NCBI RefSeq assembly: GCF_002086815.1
Contig: NZ_MVID01000019.1
Location: 1-64,000 of the forward strand
Origin: Mycolicibacterium parafortuitum
Lineage (GTDB): Bacteria > Actinomycetota > Actinomycetes > Mycobacteriales > Mycobacteriaceae
Direction of reading: 5' to 3'
DNA: 64,000 nucleotides
Below the pieces are notes generated by a model. That model saw nothing but the letters and a program-made list of their open reading frames with translations, was not told where the DNA came from and did no database searches. Position 1 is the first letter of the stretch. Every line of letters starts with the position of its first letter. The translations under genes were made by a program, and so were the position numbers. Of the stretch, positions 39,337-48,309 are shown piece by piece.

Positions 39337-40689
39337 GGCGGCCTCCCTGGCGGCGTGCCTGCGGTGCACCACCACCCCGGTTCCGACGATGAACACCGCC
39401 GAGACCACCGACAGCGCGATGGCTTGCTGCTGGTCGGGGTCGAAGGCCATCAGCACCAGCACGACGACGATCGCGGCGATCACGGCCACCGTGAGGTACG
39501 GGAACAGCCACATCCGCACCGACGGCTTCTCCCCCGCCTCCCGCATCGACCTTCCCAGGACGAATTGGCTGGCCGCGATTACGAGATAGACGAACAACGC
39601 CACCGCACCGCTGGTCGCCAGCAGGTAGCCGAAGATCTTGTCCGGCAGCAGGTAGTTCCCGAGCACCGCGAGGAAGCCGACCACCATGGACGCGAGCACG
39701 GCGACCCACGGAACTCCGTTGCCTGTCAGCTTTTTCACCGCCTGCGGCGCGTCGCGGCGTTCGGCCAACGAGAACAACATCCGTGATGCGGTGTAGAGCG
39801 CGGAGTTCAGGCATGACGCCACCGCGGTCAGGATGACCAGGTCCATGATCAGCTTCGATCCGGGGATGCCGATCGCCTGCAGCGTGGACTGGTAGGAGCC
39901 GTCCTCGAGCCGGTCGTACGGCATCAGCGCCACGATCACGAAGATCGAGCCGACGTAGAACAGCGAGATCCGCCAGATCACCGAGTTCACCGCGCGCGAG
40001 ATCCCGGACTCCGGATCGGGTGACTCGGCGGCCGCGATGGTGACGATCTCGGTGCCCATGAACGAGAACATCGTGATCAGCATCGCGGCGACGACGGCCC
40101 CGAATCCGTTGGGCATGAAGCCATCCGGCTCCCACAGCTGGTGCAGGCCACTCACCTCGGAATCGGGGATGACCCCGAGGATCGCGGCGACGCCGATACC
40201 GATGAACGCGACGATAGCGACGACCTTGATCAACGCGAACCAGAACTCGAACTCGCCGTAGTTGCCGACGCTGATCAGGTTGGTGGCGGTGAGCAACAAG
40301 GTCACCGCCAATGCCCAGAACCACTGGGCGCCGCCGATGAGATGAGACAGGATCTCCGCGGCCGCGGTGGCTTCCACCGGGATCACCAGCACCCAGAACC
40401 ACCAGTACAGCCACCCGATCGAGAAGCCGGCCCAGCCGCCGAGCGCCCGGTCGGCGTACACCGAGAACGACCCGGTGTCCGGGTTCGCGACGGCCATCTC
40501 GCCGAGCATTCGCATCACCAGCACCACGAGCGTCCCGGCCATCAGGTAGGACAGGATCACCGCGGGTCCGGCTTCGGCGATCGCGTTGGCCGACCCGACG
40601 AACAGGCCCGCGCCGATGATCCCGGCGATGGAGATCATGGTGATGTGCCGGGGTTTCAGGCTGGTCCCGAGTTGCCCACTTGTCTCCAT
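39316..40689 (-). CDS. Amino-acid permease (AAT/GABA permease type)
   Basis: A 457-residue APC-superfamily transporter with 12 predicted helices. SLKPRHITMISIAGIIGAGLFVG is the family opening for AAT permeases (GabP, CycA, AnsP), and WLYWWFWVLVIPVEATAAAEIL with a later GTEIVTIAAAESPDPE favours GABA or D-serine/D-alanine/glycine transport. The ATG at 40689 is chosen because GAGAGG precedes it. The longer in-frame region upstream lies over the opposite-strand gene's promoter. Its final six codons and stop are tandemly duplicated downstream. Confidence 0.88.
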   Translation of the reverse strand: METSGQLGTSLKPRHITMISIAGIIGAGLFVGSANAIAEAGPAVILSYLMAGTLVVLVMRMLGEMAVANPDTGSFSVYADRALGGWAGFSIGWLYWWFWVLVIPVEATAAAEILSHLIGGAQWFWALAVTLLLTATNLISVGNYGEFEFWFALIKVVAIVAFIGIGVAAILGVIPDSEVSGLHQLWEPDGFMPNGFGAVVAAMLITMFSFMGTEIVTIAAAESPDPESGISRAVNSVIWRISLFYVGSIFVIVALMPYDRLEDGSYQSTLQAIGIPGSKLIMDLVILTAVASCLNSALYTASRMLFSLAERRDAPQAVKKLTGNGVPWVAVLASMVVGFLAVLGNYLLPDKIFGYLLATSGAVALFVYLVIAASQFVLGRSMREAGEKPSVRMWLFPYLTVAVIAAIVVVLVLMAFDPDQQQAIALSVVSAVFIVGTGVVVHRRHAAREAAELLSQA

Positions 40690-40849
40690 CGCCAGCGCCT
40701 CTCTGTTTGCAGCCGCATGATCAGCCGGGCCGCGCTGCACCAGGACAGGGCGGGGATTTCCCGATTCGCGCTGCCGCCAAACCGCGGTTTGCGACGCGGT
40801 GACTCCAATTGCCGGCTGCGGGTCGGCGGGGAGATTAAGGTGCTGTTCC

Positions 40850-41515
40850 GTGGGCAGGAATCTGTTGGCCAACGGCCGGGGGCGCTGGCTGGCGATCGCC
40901 GCGTCCGTCGCGCTGTCGGCGGCGATGATCTACGCCCAGCAGACGACTCCGCCGCGCGCCCCGCAGCCCGAGCCGACGATGGCCGGCGCGCCGACCTCGG
41001 CGCCGAACCAGGAGCCCCCGATACTGGCGGCGCCGGTCCCCACCGAGGCCGAACTGCTCGCGGCCAGCGCGCCGGTCGACGCCCGGGTCTTCGACTTCGC
41101 GCTGCCGAAGGGGATCGCCCCCGAGGGCGGGCTGCAGGTGCACACGATCTGGCTCGCCCGGGCGATCGCGGTGATGTTCCCGGAGATCACGACGATCGGC
41201 GGCTACCGCCAGGATGCGCTGAAGTGGCATCCCAACGGGCTGGCGATCGATGTGATGATCCCGAACCACAACAGCGAGGAAGGGATCGCGCTGGGCAATC
41301 AGATCGCCGGCTACGCGCTGGCGAACGCCGAGCGGATGGGCGTCATCCACGTGATCTGGCGGCAGGGCTTCTACCCCGGCATCGGCGCCCCGAGCTGGAC
41401 GGCCGATTACGGCTCGGAGACCCTGAACCATTTCGACCATGTCCACATCGCGACCGACGGCGGCGGATACCCGACCGGCAAGGAGACGTACTACGTCTCC
41501 TCGCTCAAGCGCTGA
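40850..41515 (+). CDS. Exported protein with ARB_07466-like C-terminal domain
   Basis: A 221-residue protein with an N-terminal signal anchor (WLAIAASVALSAAMIYAQ), a Pro-rich linker and a C-terminal domain (about 95-221) with the ARB_07466-like pattern: ITTIGGYRQDALKWHPNGLAIDVMIP, then IWRQGFYPGI and NHFDHVHIATDGGGYP. The conserved His/Asp set (WHPNGLAID, DHVH) resembles the D-Ala-D-Ala carboxypeptidase/peptidase M15-like fold and suggests a cell-wall-active metal enzyme, unproven. GTG start at 40850. Divergent from the permease; convergent with the phosphodiesterase. Confidence 0.8.
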   Translation: MGRNLLANGRGRWLAIAASVALSAAMIYAQQTTPPRAPQPEPTMAGAPTSAPNQEPPILAAPVPTEAELLAASAPVDARVFDFALPKGIAPEGGLQVHTIWLARAIAVMFPEITTIGGYRQDALKWHPNGLAIDVMIPNHNSEEGIALGNQIAGYALANAERMGVIHVIWRQGFYPGIGAPSWTADYGSETLNHFDHVHIATDGGGYPTGKETYYVSSLKR

Positions 41516-41524
41516 GCGCCGCGG

Positions 41525-43609
41525 TCAGGACGCGAGAGCGGCTGCCCCGCAGGCGAACACGGCGCTGGTCACGCGGCCCTCGGTGCACGCCGCCGCGAGC
41601 AGGGTCGGGGTCTGATCGCCGGCCTCGGGAATCGGGAACACCGGGGTCTGCGGCCGCACCAACGGGAAGATCGACGCGCCGGTGACGCCGGTGAGGCGCG
41701 CGATGATCTGGGCGGGGATGTTCACCGCGATGTAGGTGAGGTCGCCGATGATGCGGACCGGGATGATCGCCAGCGCGGCCAGCGGGCTGATCAGGAAGAT
41801 GTCCGCGTCGGCCAGCGACTGCAGACCCGACTGGACCCCGTTGAAGACGTTGTTGACGTAGTACGGGATGGTCGCGGCGATGGTCCGCACACTGAGCGCG
41901 AGGTTGGTCGCGATGTCGGGGTAGCCGTACATCGCGATCGCGTCCTGCAGTGCCTTGCGCAGCAACGCGTCGTCGTCGCCCGGGGTGACGGTGCTGTCGT
42001 CGAGGTCGAGCAGCGAGACCCCGTCGGTGACGCCGGGCTGATGGCCGAAGAGGTCGAGCACCGTGGCGGTCACGTCGACGATCGAGTACTTCAGGTTCAC
42101 CCCGCCCTGCTGGAACAGGTCAGGATTGTTGGCGACGACGAATGTCGTTGTCTCGGCCGGCGATTGGAAGCCATGGCCGAACCCGAGCTGCGGTTGGTGG
42201 CCGTGATCGGTGACCATCAGGATCGTCCACTGTTCGCCGGTCGCGGCCTCCCAGGCGTCGACGGCGGCCATGATCTCGCCGAGGTTGCGGTCGAAGTTGG
42301 CCAGCGCCTCCAGGTACTCCGGCGATTCGCCGCCGAACGCGTGGCCGGCCTCGTCGACACCGACGAAATAGCTGAAGATCAGGTTCGCCACGGCGGCGCT
42401 GGCATCGGCGATCGCGGCTTCGGTGAAATCGCCGACCAGGTCGTCGGCCTTGAACCACAGCGGATCGTCCTCCTGCTCGGGGACGTTGACGACGTTGTCG
42501 ACGCCGAGGCCGGACGTGGCGATCGCCGAGATGACGTCCCAGTTCGCGATCGAGGTGGTCACGATGGACGGGTCGGCCGATTCGAGCTGGGTGAACAGCG
42601 TCGGCCACTTCTCGTAGGTCCACGGTGTGAAGACGTTGTTGATGACACCCGTCGTCTCGCCCCACAGGCCGGTCAGGATCGACGACCACGACGGGTTCGA
42701 GACCGTGGTGTGCCCGACGATGGTCGACGCGGCGGTGGTGCCGCCCTGGATCAGCTTGAAGAAGTTCTGGGTGAGCTCCGGGTGGGCGAGCACCCGGCTC
42801 AGATTGGTGCCGTCCACGCCGATCACCAGCACGTTGGGTGTGTCGTCGACGAGTTGTGCGACGGCGTCTGCGACCGTCGCGCCGTACCGGCGGGCCGCGG
42901 TGCGCTCGAGTTCGTCACGGACCGCCGCCAGCGACGCGAGCATCGTCGCTCCCTGCAGCGGTGTCGCCGGGGCGGGTTTCGCCGGTGGGGTCAGGATCGA
43001 GGCGAGCACATCGCTGATGATGCTGACCAGGGTCGGTTTCACCACGGACTGCGGTACCGCGGCGGCTGGCTCGGGTGCCGGCGAGGTCGTGGTCGGCGAT
43101 GTCGGGGTCGGCGCCGGTTTGGTCCTGGGCGCGTCGGCCGGTGGCTTCGACGGCGTCGCGGGGGCGGCGACGGTGCTCACCGCGACGGTCTCGATCGCCG
43201 CCGGTGCGTCCGCATCGTCGGCCGTGTCTTCGGCGGCGGCCGTGTCTTCTGCATCGTCTACCTCGGCCGTGTCCTCGACGTCGTCGCGGGCAGGGCCCGT
43301 CGCCCGCGATGTCTTGGACGCGCGCGATGCGGCATCGTCGTCACCGGCCTCCGATGCCTCCGACGACCCCGAGGACGGGGCGCTGCCCGCGGTGTCGCCG
43401 GAGTCCGAACGGGACGTCCTGGCCGGTTTGGCCGACTCGCGGGCCGACGAGGACTCACTCGACGATGCGCTCGAGGACGCACTCGAGGAAGAGGAAGAGG
43501 CATCCGAGGTGTCCGCGTACGCGACGCCGGGTGCCGACGCGACGGCCCAGCCCACCCCCAGCGTCACCGCGAGCGCTCCGACACGACCGACGTTGACGGC
43601 GTAACCCAT
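41525..43609 (-). CDS. Secreted alkaline-phosphatase-superfamily phosphodiesterase with low-complexity N-terminus
   Basis: A 694-residue exported protein. A signal peptide (about 1-32) is followed by about 165 residues of Ser/Ala/Asp/Glu/Pro/Thr-rich sequence, then a phosphodiesterase/nucleotide pyrophosphatase-type domain: metal site VLVIGVDGTN, nucleophile region VGHTTVSNPSWSSILTG, metal ligands GVDEAGHAFGG and MVTDHGHQP. It probably cleaves phosphodiester bonds of a wall or medium substrate. The tail has two cysteines. An AT-richer double palindrome (43648-43671) precedes the gene. The long open frames on the opposite strand are codon-bias shadows. Confidence 0.82.
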   Translation of the reverse strand: MGYAVNVGRVGALAVTLGVGWAVASAPGVAYADTSDASSSSSSASSSASSSESSSARESAKPARTSRSDSGDTAGSAPSSGSSEASEAGDDDAASRASKTSRATGPARDDVEDTAEVDDAEDTAAAEDTADDADAPAAIETVAVSTVAAPATPSKPPADAPRTKPAPTPTSPTTTSPAPEPAAAVPQSVVKPTLVSIISDVLASILTPPAKPAPATPLQGATMLASLAAVRDELERTAARRYGATVADAVAQLVDDTPNVLVIGVDGTNLSRVLAHPELTQNFFKLIQGGTTAASTIVGHTTVSNPSWSSILTGLWGETTGVINNVFTPWTYEKWPTLFTQLESADPSIVTTSIANWDVISAIATSGLGVDNVVNVPEQEDDPLWFKADDLVGDFTEAAIADASAAVANLIFSYFVGVDEAGHAFGGESPEYLEALANFDRNLGEIMAAVDAWEAATGEQWTILMVTDHGHQPQLGFGHGFQSPAETTTFVVANNPDLFQQGGVNLKYSIVDVTATVLDLFGHQPGVTDGVSLLDLDDSTVTPGDDDALLRKALQDAIAMYGYPDIATNLALSVRTIAATIPYYVNNVFNGVQSGLQSLADADIFLISPLAALAIIPVRIIGDLTYIAVNIPAQIIARLTGVTGASIFPLVRPQTPVFPIPEAGDQTPTLLAAACTEGRVTSAVFACGAAALAS

Positions 43610-43647
43610 GCGATTCCCTCACCCTCGGACTGGCTGTGACCAGATTG

Positions 43648-43671
43648 TTACGGACGTAAATTACGCCGTAA
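43648..43671. promoter_or_regulatory. Double palindromic operator-like site
   Basis: Two adjacent palindromes, TTACG-ga-CGTAA (43648-43659) and TTACG-c-CGTAA (43661-43671), lie 39 bases upstream of the phosphodiesterase start and 108 bases before the divergent small membrane protein. The repeated TTACG half-site looks like a dimer-of-dimers site, as for TetR-type repressors. No regulator gene is adjacent. Confidence 0.5.
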
Positions 43672-43778
43672 GCGTGTTCGCTGGGCACGATTGGCAGAGT
43701 TTGCCGTGGCGTGTCGGGCCGGGACTTCTCATGACTCACTCAGCGAATACCCAGATATTTGCACTAGCGTCAGCCGCT

Positions 43779-44057
43779 ATGGGCGTGAGGGACCGTCTGG
43801 ACTGGCCGTTGGCGGTCTGCGTGGCCGCGTCGGCGGCGATCGTGGGCTTCGGCGCCTGGTTCGCGTCCAACGCGCATGACCGGATCTCCGAGATCGAGCA
43901 TGCGACGGTCGCCGACTGTGTCGACACGGTCACCCAGGTGCACGGTCAGACCAACCTCGATGCGTGCGAGATAGCGGAGCCGCCGTGGTGGCCCGCCGAC
44001 GCCGGCCCGGCGGATATGTCGCTGATCCGCTCGGCGAGGACGCCATCGGGGCGGTAG
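43779..44057 (+). CDS. Small single-pass membrane protein, unknown function
   Basis: A 92-residue protein with one N-terminal membrane segment (LAVCVAASAAIVGFGAWFA) and an outer helical part with two cysteines (ADCVDT, DACEIA). No recognised domain. The ATG at 43779 is favoured because TAGCGT, a -10-type hexamer, lies eight bases upstream, as in leaderless genes; an ATG at 43731 would give 108 residues. Convergent with the ANTAR gene 4 bp away. Confidence 0.6.
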   Translation: MGVRDRLDWPLAVCVAASAAIVGFGAWFASNAHDRISEIEHATVADCVDTVTQVHGQTNLDACEIAEPPWWPADAGPADMSLIRSARTPSGR

Positions 44058-44061
44058 CCGG

Positions 44062-44808
44062 CTAACCCGCCGTTCCGTGCGCGGCGACCAGGTTTTCGGC
44101 GATATCGACCAGTTTCACGTTTTTCTCCTGGGAGATCCGGCGCAACAGTTCGAACGCGGCATGGGCGTCGATGCCGAAGCGTTCCATGAGCATCCCTTTG
44201 GCCTGGCCGATGACGTCGCGACTGGCCAGCGCGCTGCGGAACTGGTCCTCGCGCTGGGTCAGCGTCAGCGCGGCGGCGGTGTGGGCGGCGAAGATCAACG
44301 CCAGTTCCACCGAGTCGTCGTCGAACACCTCGGCCTCGTCGGCGTAGAACGTCAGCGCGGCGAGACTGGGGCCGTCGTGATAGAGCCGGATCGACAGCAC
44401 CGACCGCACCGGCGTGCGTTCGACGGCGGCCCGGCAGTACAGCGGCCACCGCTGCTCTGCGGCGAGGTCGTCGACGCGGAGGGTGTGGTGGGACCACGCG
44501 CGCGACAGGCACGGCCCCTCGTGGGCCTCGGCCTGGATCCGGTCCAGCAGCCGGACGTGGGCGTGGGTCGCGGCCGCGGTCGTCACCACGGCGTGCTTGT
44601 CGATCAGCGTGACACCCGCATGGCGGGCACCCGGCACCGACGCGACCCCGTTCTCGATGATGTCGAGCAGCGCGTCCTCGGGGTCCACGCCGCCGCGGCG
44701 CTGCAGTTCGTTGATCTGCACCACCAGATCGTTGAGCCGTGCGCGTTCGAGCAGGGTCTGCCGCCGGGGGTACGGCGGGGCGCCTCGGGGCCTGTCTTCG
44801 ATTGTCAC
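44062..44808 (-). CDS. GAF-ANTAR RNA-binding antiterminator-type regulator
   Basis: A 248-residue regulator with an N-terminal helix, a GAF-type sensor domain (about 35-175; DIIENGVASVPGARHAGVTLID, PCLSRAWSHHTLRVDDL) and a C-terminal ANTAR domain (about 185-245) with FRSALASRDVIGQAKGMLMERF then AHAAFELLRRISQEKNVKL. ANTAR proteins bind paired RNA hairpins to prevent transcription termination. The GTG at 44808 is chosen because GGGAGG lies six bases upstream. A 7-bp GC hairpin (44830-44848) sits in its leader just before the ribosome site. Confidence 0.88.
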   Translation of the reverse strand: MTIEDRPRGAPPYPRRQTLLERARLNDLVVQINELQRRGGVDPEDALLDIIENGVASVPGARHAGVTLIDKHAVVTTAAATHAHVRLLDRIQAEAHEGPCLSRAWSHHTLRVDDLAAEQRWPLYCRAAVERTPVRSVLSIRLYHDGPSLAALTFYADEAEVFDDDSVELALIFAAHTAAALTLTQREDQFRSALASRDVIGQAKGMLMERFGIDAHAAFELLRRISQEKNVKLVDIAENLVAAHGTAG

Positions 44809-44829
44809 GCATACCTCCCGCCGCGATCG

Positions 44830-44848
44830 GCCCGCCCGGGAGGCGGGC
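44830..44848 (-). promoter_or_regulatory. Leader hairpin of the ANTAR gene
   Basis: GCCCGCC and GGCGGGC form a perfect 7-bp stem around a five-base loop, nine to ten bases upstream of the GGGAGG ribosome site. It could modulate translation of the regulator. Loop size does not match the six-base loop of known ANTAR target hairpins. Confidence 0.35.
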
Positions 44849-45040
44849 AACACGGCACCGCAGGGATGTGCTCCAACAACGAAATGATGACATCCCGCGC
44901 AGGGACGTGCAATCGGCCGTATCCCACAGTCCGCCAAGGAAAACCCTGAATTCCTTGTGTCTGTGCATATTTCGAAGTCCGCAGCCCAGCCGGCCGGGGA
45001 TCCGTACCGCTGCCGCGGCCCCGGGGTGCGCAGCGCGAAC

Positions 45041-45046
45041 TATCCT
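45041..45046 (+). promoter_or_regulatory. -10 hexamer of a probable leaderless ndh-type message
   Basis: TATCCT lies seven bases before the ATG at 45054, placing the transcription start on or next to the start codon. There is no Shine-Dalgarno sequence. Confidence 0.5.
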
Positions 45047-45053
45047 GGCCGGG

Positions 45054-46439
45054 ATGACTGAGAAACGCCCGAGAGTAGTGATCATCGGCGGAGGGTTCGG
45101 CGGCCTGTTCTGCGCTCGACGTCTCGGCCGTGTCGGAGTCGACGTGACGCTGCTCGACAGGGCGGCCTGTCACGTGTTCCAGCCGTTGCTGTACCAGTGC
45201 GCCACGGGAACGCTGAGCATCGGCCAGATCAGTCGGTCGTTGCGCGAGGAGCTTCAGGACCACCGCAACGTGAAGCCGTTGCTCGGTGAGGCAATCCGGC
45301 TGGACGCCGGCGCGCGCCGTGTGACGGCCCGCCGGCCCGACGACTCCACTTTCGATGTCGACTACGACTACCTCGTCCTCGCCGCGGGCATGCGCCAGTC
45401 CTATTTCGGCAAGGAGGAGTTCGCCGCCTGGGCGCCCGGCATGAAGACCCTGGACGACGCGCTGAGCATCCGGCGCCGCGTCTTCGCCGCGTTCGAGATC
45501 GCCGAGACCCTGCCCCCGGGGGCCGAACGTGACCAGTGGCTGACCTTCGCGGTGGCCGGTGGCGGGCCGACCGGAGTCGAGATCGCCGGGCAGATCCGGG
45601 AATTGGCGACACGGGCACTGGCCAACGAGTTTCACAGCATCGAGCCCGAAGACGCCAGGGTGCTGCTCTTCGACGGCGGCGACCGGGTGCTGAAGAGCTT
45701 CGCGCCGGCGCTGTCCGAGGGCGCCGCGCGGGTTCTGACCGACCTCGGTGTCGAGTTGCATTTCGGTGTGCACGTCAGCGATGTGCGTCGCGACGGCATC
45801 ACCGTGCGCTCGAAAGACGCTGGCGCCGAAGTCGATTACGCGACACGGACAGTGCTGTGGACGGCAGGAGTGGAAGCGGTGCCGTTCGCGAACCACGCCG
45901 CGGAAGTGCTGGGCGCCTCATCGGACCGCTCCGGGCGCATCGCGGTCGAGGCCGACCTGTCGGTACCCGGGCACCCGGAGGTGTTCGTGATCGGCGACCT
46001 CGCCGGGCGCGACGGGCTACCCGGGGTAGCCGAGAACGCCATGCAGGGCGGCCTGCACGCCGCGGCCTGCATCCGGCGGGATCTGGAAGGCAAACGCCGC
46101 AAGAACTACCGCTACCGGGATCTTGGCTCTGCCGCCTACATCAGCCGCGGGCACGCCTTGCTGCAGGCGGGCCCGATCCGGCTGACCGGGATACCCGGCT
46201 GGCTCGGCTGGGGCTTCGTCCACATCGCGTTCCTGACCGGGGTGCGCAACCGGTTCAGCACGGTCGGAACCTGGTTGGCGACCATCGCGCGGTCCAACCG
46301 CAGCGACCGCACGTTCATCCTGGGCGGGTCGGGCCACCCCGAGGAGCCTTACACGTGGGAGTCACCCGTGCATCAGAGCAACAACTCCCGGAAAGCCCCG
46401 GCCGGGAGTCCAGCACCTAGTCCGCGCGCCGCAGACTGA
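45054..46439 (+). CDS. Type II NADH dehydrogenase-like FAD oxidoreductase
   Basis: A 461-residue NDH-2-type flavoprotein. FAD-binding fold at VVIIGGGFGGLFCARRL, NAD-binding fold at TFAVAGGGPTGVEIAGQI, second FAD motif EVFVIGDLAG and the quinone-side helix with NAMQGGLHAA are visible. A C-terminal amphipathic region (GWLGWGFVHIAFLTGVRNRF) would anchor it to the inner membrane face. It transfers electrons from NADH to menaquinone without proton pumping. A -10 hexamer seven bases upstream suggests leaderless transcription. The last 23 bp overlap the convergent methyltransferase gene, and the Ser/Pro-rich tail there is probably dispensable. Confidence 0.87.
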   Translation: MTEKRPRVVIIGGGFGGLFCARRLGRVGVDVTLLDRAACHVFQPLLYQCATGTLSIGQISRSLREELQDHRNVKPLLGEAIRLDAGARRVTARRPDDSTFDVDYDYLVLAAGMRQSYFGKEEFAAWAPGMKTLDDALSIRRRVFAAFEIAETLPPGAERDQWLTFAVAGGGPTGVEIAGQIRELATRALANEFHSIEPEDARVLLFDGGDRVLKSFAPALSEGAARVLTDLGVELHFGVHVSDVRRDGITVRSKDAGAEVDYATRTVLWTAGVEAVPFANHAAEVLGASSDRSGRIAVEADLSVPGHPEVFVIGDLAGRDGLPGVAENAMQGGLHAAACIRRDLEGKRRKNYRYRDLGSAAYISRGHALLQAGPIRLTGIPGWLGWGFVHIAFLTGVRNRFSTVGTWLATIARSNRSDRTFILGGSGHPEEPYTWESPVHQSNNSRKAPAGSPAPSPRAAD

Positions 46440-47178
46440 GCACCTCGCCGGAGACCAGTCCGTCTCCGAGCAGCCGGCCCATCTGCCCGGAATTCTCCTC
46501 GGAGAGCTTCCACGCGTCGTCGTCTCCGTGCCTGCTCTCCAGCGCGGCGTCGATCGCCGCGACCCGGTCCTGCCAGTCCTTGGGGATCGGCGGCAGATCG
46601 GCGGTGCGCAGCCGGTCCTCGACACGCAGCCCGGCCTCGTCGAGCAGGCGCTGTAATGACTGCTCCGTCGGGAAGTTGTTGCCCTCGGGTTGCTGATCCT
46701 CGGTCAGGCCGGCCTGTGCGACGAACACCAGCAGCCCGATGCGCCCCGGTGCGCGCACCACCCGGCGCAATTCGCTGAGCACCTCGCGCTGCGCGGTGGT
46801 CGTGCACAACACCCCCAGACACCATGCCGCATCGAATGCGTTGTCGGAGAACGGAAGCGCATCGGCGACGGCTTGGAAGACGGGATACGGGAACAGCGAG
46901 CGCGCGGCCCTGCAGGCGCCGGCCTGGGGTTCGACGAGCACCGGCGACACCGGACTCCTCGCCTCCGCGTAGGCGGCCGGTCCCCCGACACCGGCCCCGC
47001 AGTCGAGCAGCGAGTCGCCCGGGCGAAGGCCGAGACGCTCGACGAGCCAGTCCAGGGCGGCAGGGTTGCCACTGCCCCGGCAGCCGGCGGGGATGTAGTA
47101 GTCGCGGCCCAGGTGGCGTGCCGCCTGCGCGGTCCATTCGGCCACCGTGTCGAATTCGGCGTCCATCGCCTCGGTCAT
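46417..47178 (-). CDS. SAM-dependent methyltransferase
   Basis: A 253-residue class I methyltransferase with the SAM-binding motif LLDCGAGVGGPAAYAE, acidic VLVEPQAG after strand 2, and motif ADALPFSDNAFDAAWCLGVL. It resembles gamma-tocopherol/sterol-type or ubiE-type methyltransferases; the substrate is unknown. The ATG at 47178 overlaps the upstream gene's stop (ATGA), so it is co-translated with the MTHFR-type protein. A pterin- or methionine-linked methyl cycle would be a natural shared theme (inference). Confidence 0.83.
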   Translation of the reverse strand: MTEAMDAEFDTVAEWTAQAARHLGRDYYIPAGCRGSGNPAALDWLVERLGLRPGDSLLDCGAGVGGPAAYAEARSPVSPVLVEPQAGACRAARSLFPYPVFQAVADALPFSDNAFDAAWCLGVLCTTTAQREVLSELRRVVRAPGRIGLLVFVAQAGLTEDQQPEGNNFPTEQSLQRLLDEAGLRVEDRLRTADLPPIPKDWQDRVAAIDAALESRHGDDDAWKLSEENSGQMGRLLGDGLVSGEVLSLRRAD

Positions 47179-48173
47179 CGTCCCCACCCTTCCGCGCGGA
47201 TCCGCGCACCGACCTCGGCCTTGATCTGGGCGCCGGCGCGGGTTCCGGCGGCAGACGCCAGCCCGGAGACGTTGACACCGTCGACACCGTCGATCGCCAG
47301 TAGAGCGCGGGCCTCCGCGACCGCGGCCTCGATGCCGGCCTCGACCGGGTCCGCGGCGGCCAGCACGCGCTCGACGACGTCCGGATCGAGTGCCAGCCCA
47401 GGGAGGCCCTGCAGCACGGCGGCCGACACCTCGTCGGTGAACACCGCGACGGCCGCGAGCACCGGGATGGTCAGTCCGGCCGCCCGCGCACCCGACATGA
47501 AGTCCGCGATCAGCTCCGGCGTGGAGACGTGGTTGAGCACGGCGACGCGCGCGCCGGCCCGCTGTTTCTGGACCAGACGCAGCGGCCGCCCCGCCACGGG
47601 CGGGGCCGTCGGGGTCTCCGGCACGGCGGCGGTCATCCCCAGCGAGGTGGCCAGTTCGACCAGCCGCGGCCCGTCGAGGTCGAAGGTCTGGGTGACGTCG
47701 GGGCGTACGTCGTAGCCGCGTCCGTCACCGGTCACACACAACACCGTGCGCACCCCGAGCAGCGACAGTCCGCGCAGCTCCTGTTCGAGCACCACCCGGT
47801 TGCGATCGCGGCATGACAGCGTGATCCACGGGGTGACGCCGGCGTCCAGCAACAGCCGGCCCATCAGTGTCGGAGGGAAATCGGGACGGTTCTGGTGCTC
47901 ACCGACCAGCACCGCATCACACGACGACGACAGCGCCGTCGCGGTCGCCGCCACGTCCGCCGGATCGTATGGCGCGCAGCTGAAGTCGGTCAGGACCAGC
48001 GGCGCTTGCGGTGCCGGCACGTGCGGTGCCGGATCCGAGGGCCAGAGCACCACCTCGGGGAACGCACACGGACCGGGCCGCATCTCGCAGCGGCCGTCGG
48101 GGTGGACGCCACCGCATGGGCCGAACGTCATCCGCTTGGGGCAGTCCTGCACGACTGCGTCGTCACCTGTCAT
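47175..48173 (-). CDS. Methylenetetrahydrofolate reductase-type protein with N-terminal zinc domain
   Basis: A 332-residue protein whose first 45 residues form the MTHFR_C zinc-type module (DCPKRMTFGPCGGVHPDGRC, then EMRPGPCAF; four or five Cys). The rest is a shortened MTHFR TIM barrel (LVLTDFSCAPYDP, DAVLVGEHQN, WITLSCRDRNRVVLEQEL, GVRTVLCVTGD). This module is normally C-terminal or separate, so the order here is unusual. It may reduce or bind a methylene-folate-type substrate. The ATG at 48173 fits a promoter 31 bases upstream; in-frame GTG 48200 and TTG 48233 are alternatives. Confidence 0.78.
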   Translation of the reverse strand: MTGDDAVVQDCPKRMTFGPCGGVHPDGRCEMRPGPCAFPEVVLWPSDPAPHVPAPQAPLVLTDFSCAPYDPADVAATATALSSSCDAVLVGEHQNRPDFPPTLMGRLLLDAGVTPWITLSCRDRNRVVLEQELRGLSLLGVRTVLCVTGDGRGYDVRPDVTQTFDLDGPRLVELATSLGMTAAVPETPTAPPVAGRPLRLVQKQRAGARVAVLNHVSTPELIADFMSGARAAGLTIPVLAAVAVFTDEVSAAVLQGLPGLALDPDVVERVLAAADPVEAGIEAAVAEARALLAIDGVDGVNVSGLASAAGTRAGAQIKAEVGARIRAEGWGR

Positions 48174-48203
48174 GTTGCGTGCGGGGATTCCCGTCCACAC
48201 CGC

Positions 48204-48233
48204 AAAGTAGTCCTGTACTGGGAGGGCGTCCAA
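48204..48233 (-). promoter_or_regulatory. SigA-type promoter of the MTHFR-methyltransferase operon
   Basis: On the minus strand TTGGAC (48233-48228) and TACTTT (48209-48204) are 18 bases apart. The start site would fall at about 48197, roughly 24 bases before the ATG at 48173. Confidence 0.4.
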
Positions 48234-48309
48234 AACCGTTTCACCGGCGCGACGTCAAGGCCCATGCCTCATCGTCTGGTCCGCGCCGGGCGGGTGCCAG
48301 AATCGTTAA

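Noticed and set aside
42041-43639. 532-codon open frame on the plus strand opposite the phosphodiesterase gene
   Set aside because: Gly/Arg/Asp-rich, no domain, no ribosome site; a codon-bias shadow of a gene whose motifs are clear.
44920-44944. GTTT-N15-GGGATA upstream of the ANTAR gene as a SigF promoter
   Set aside because: The -10 matches GGGTAT in only three of six bases, and the ANTAR start is over 100 bases away.
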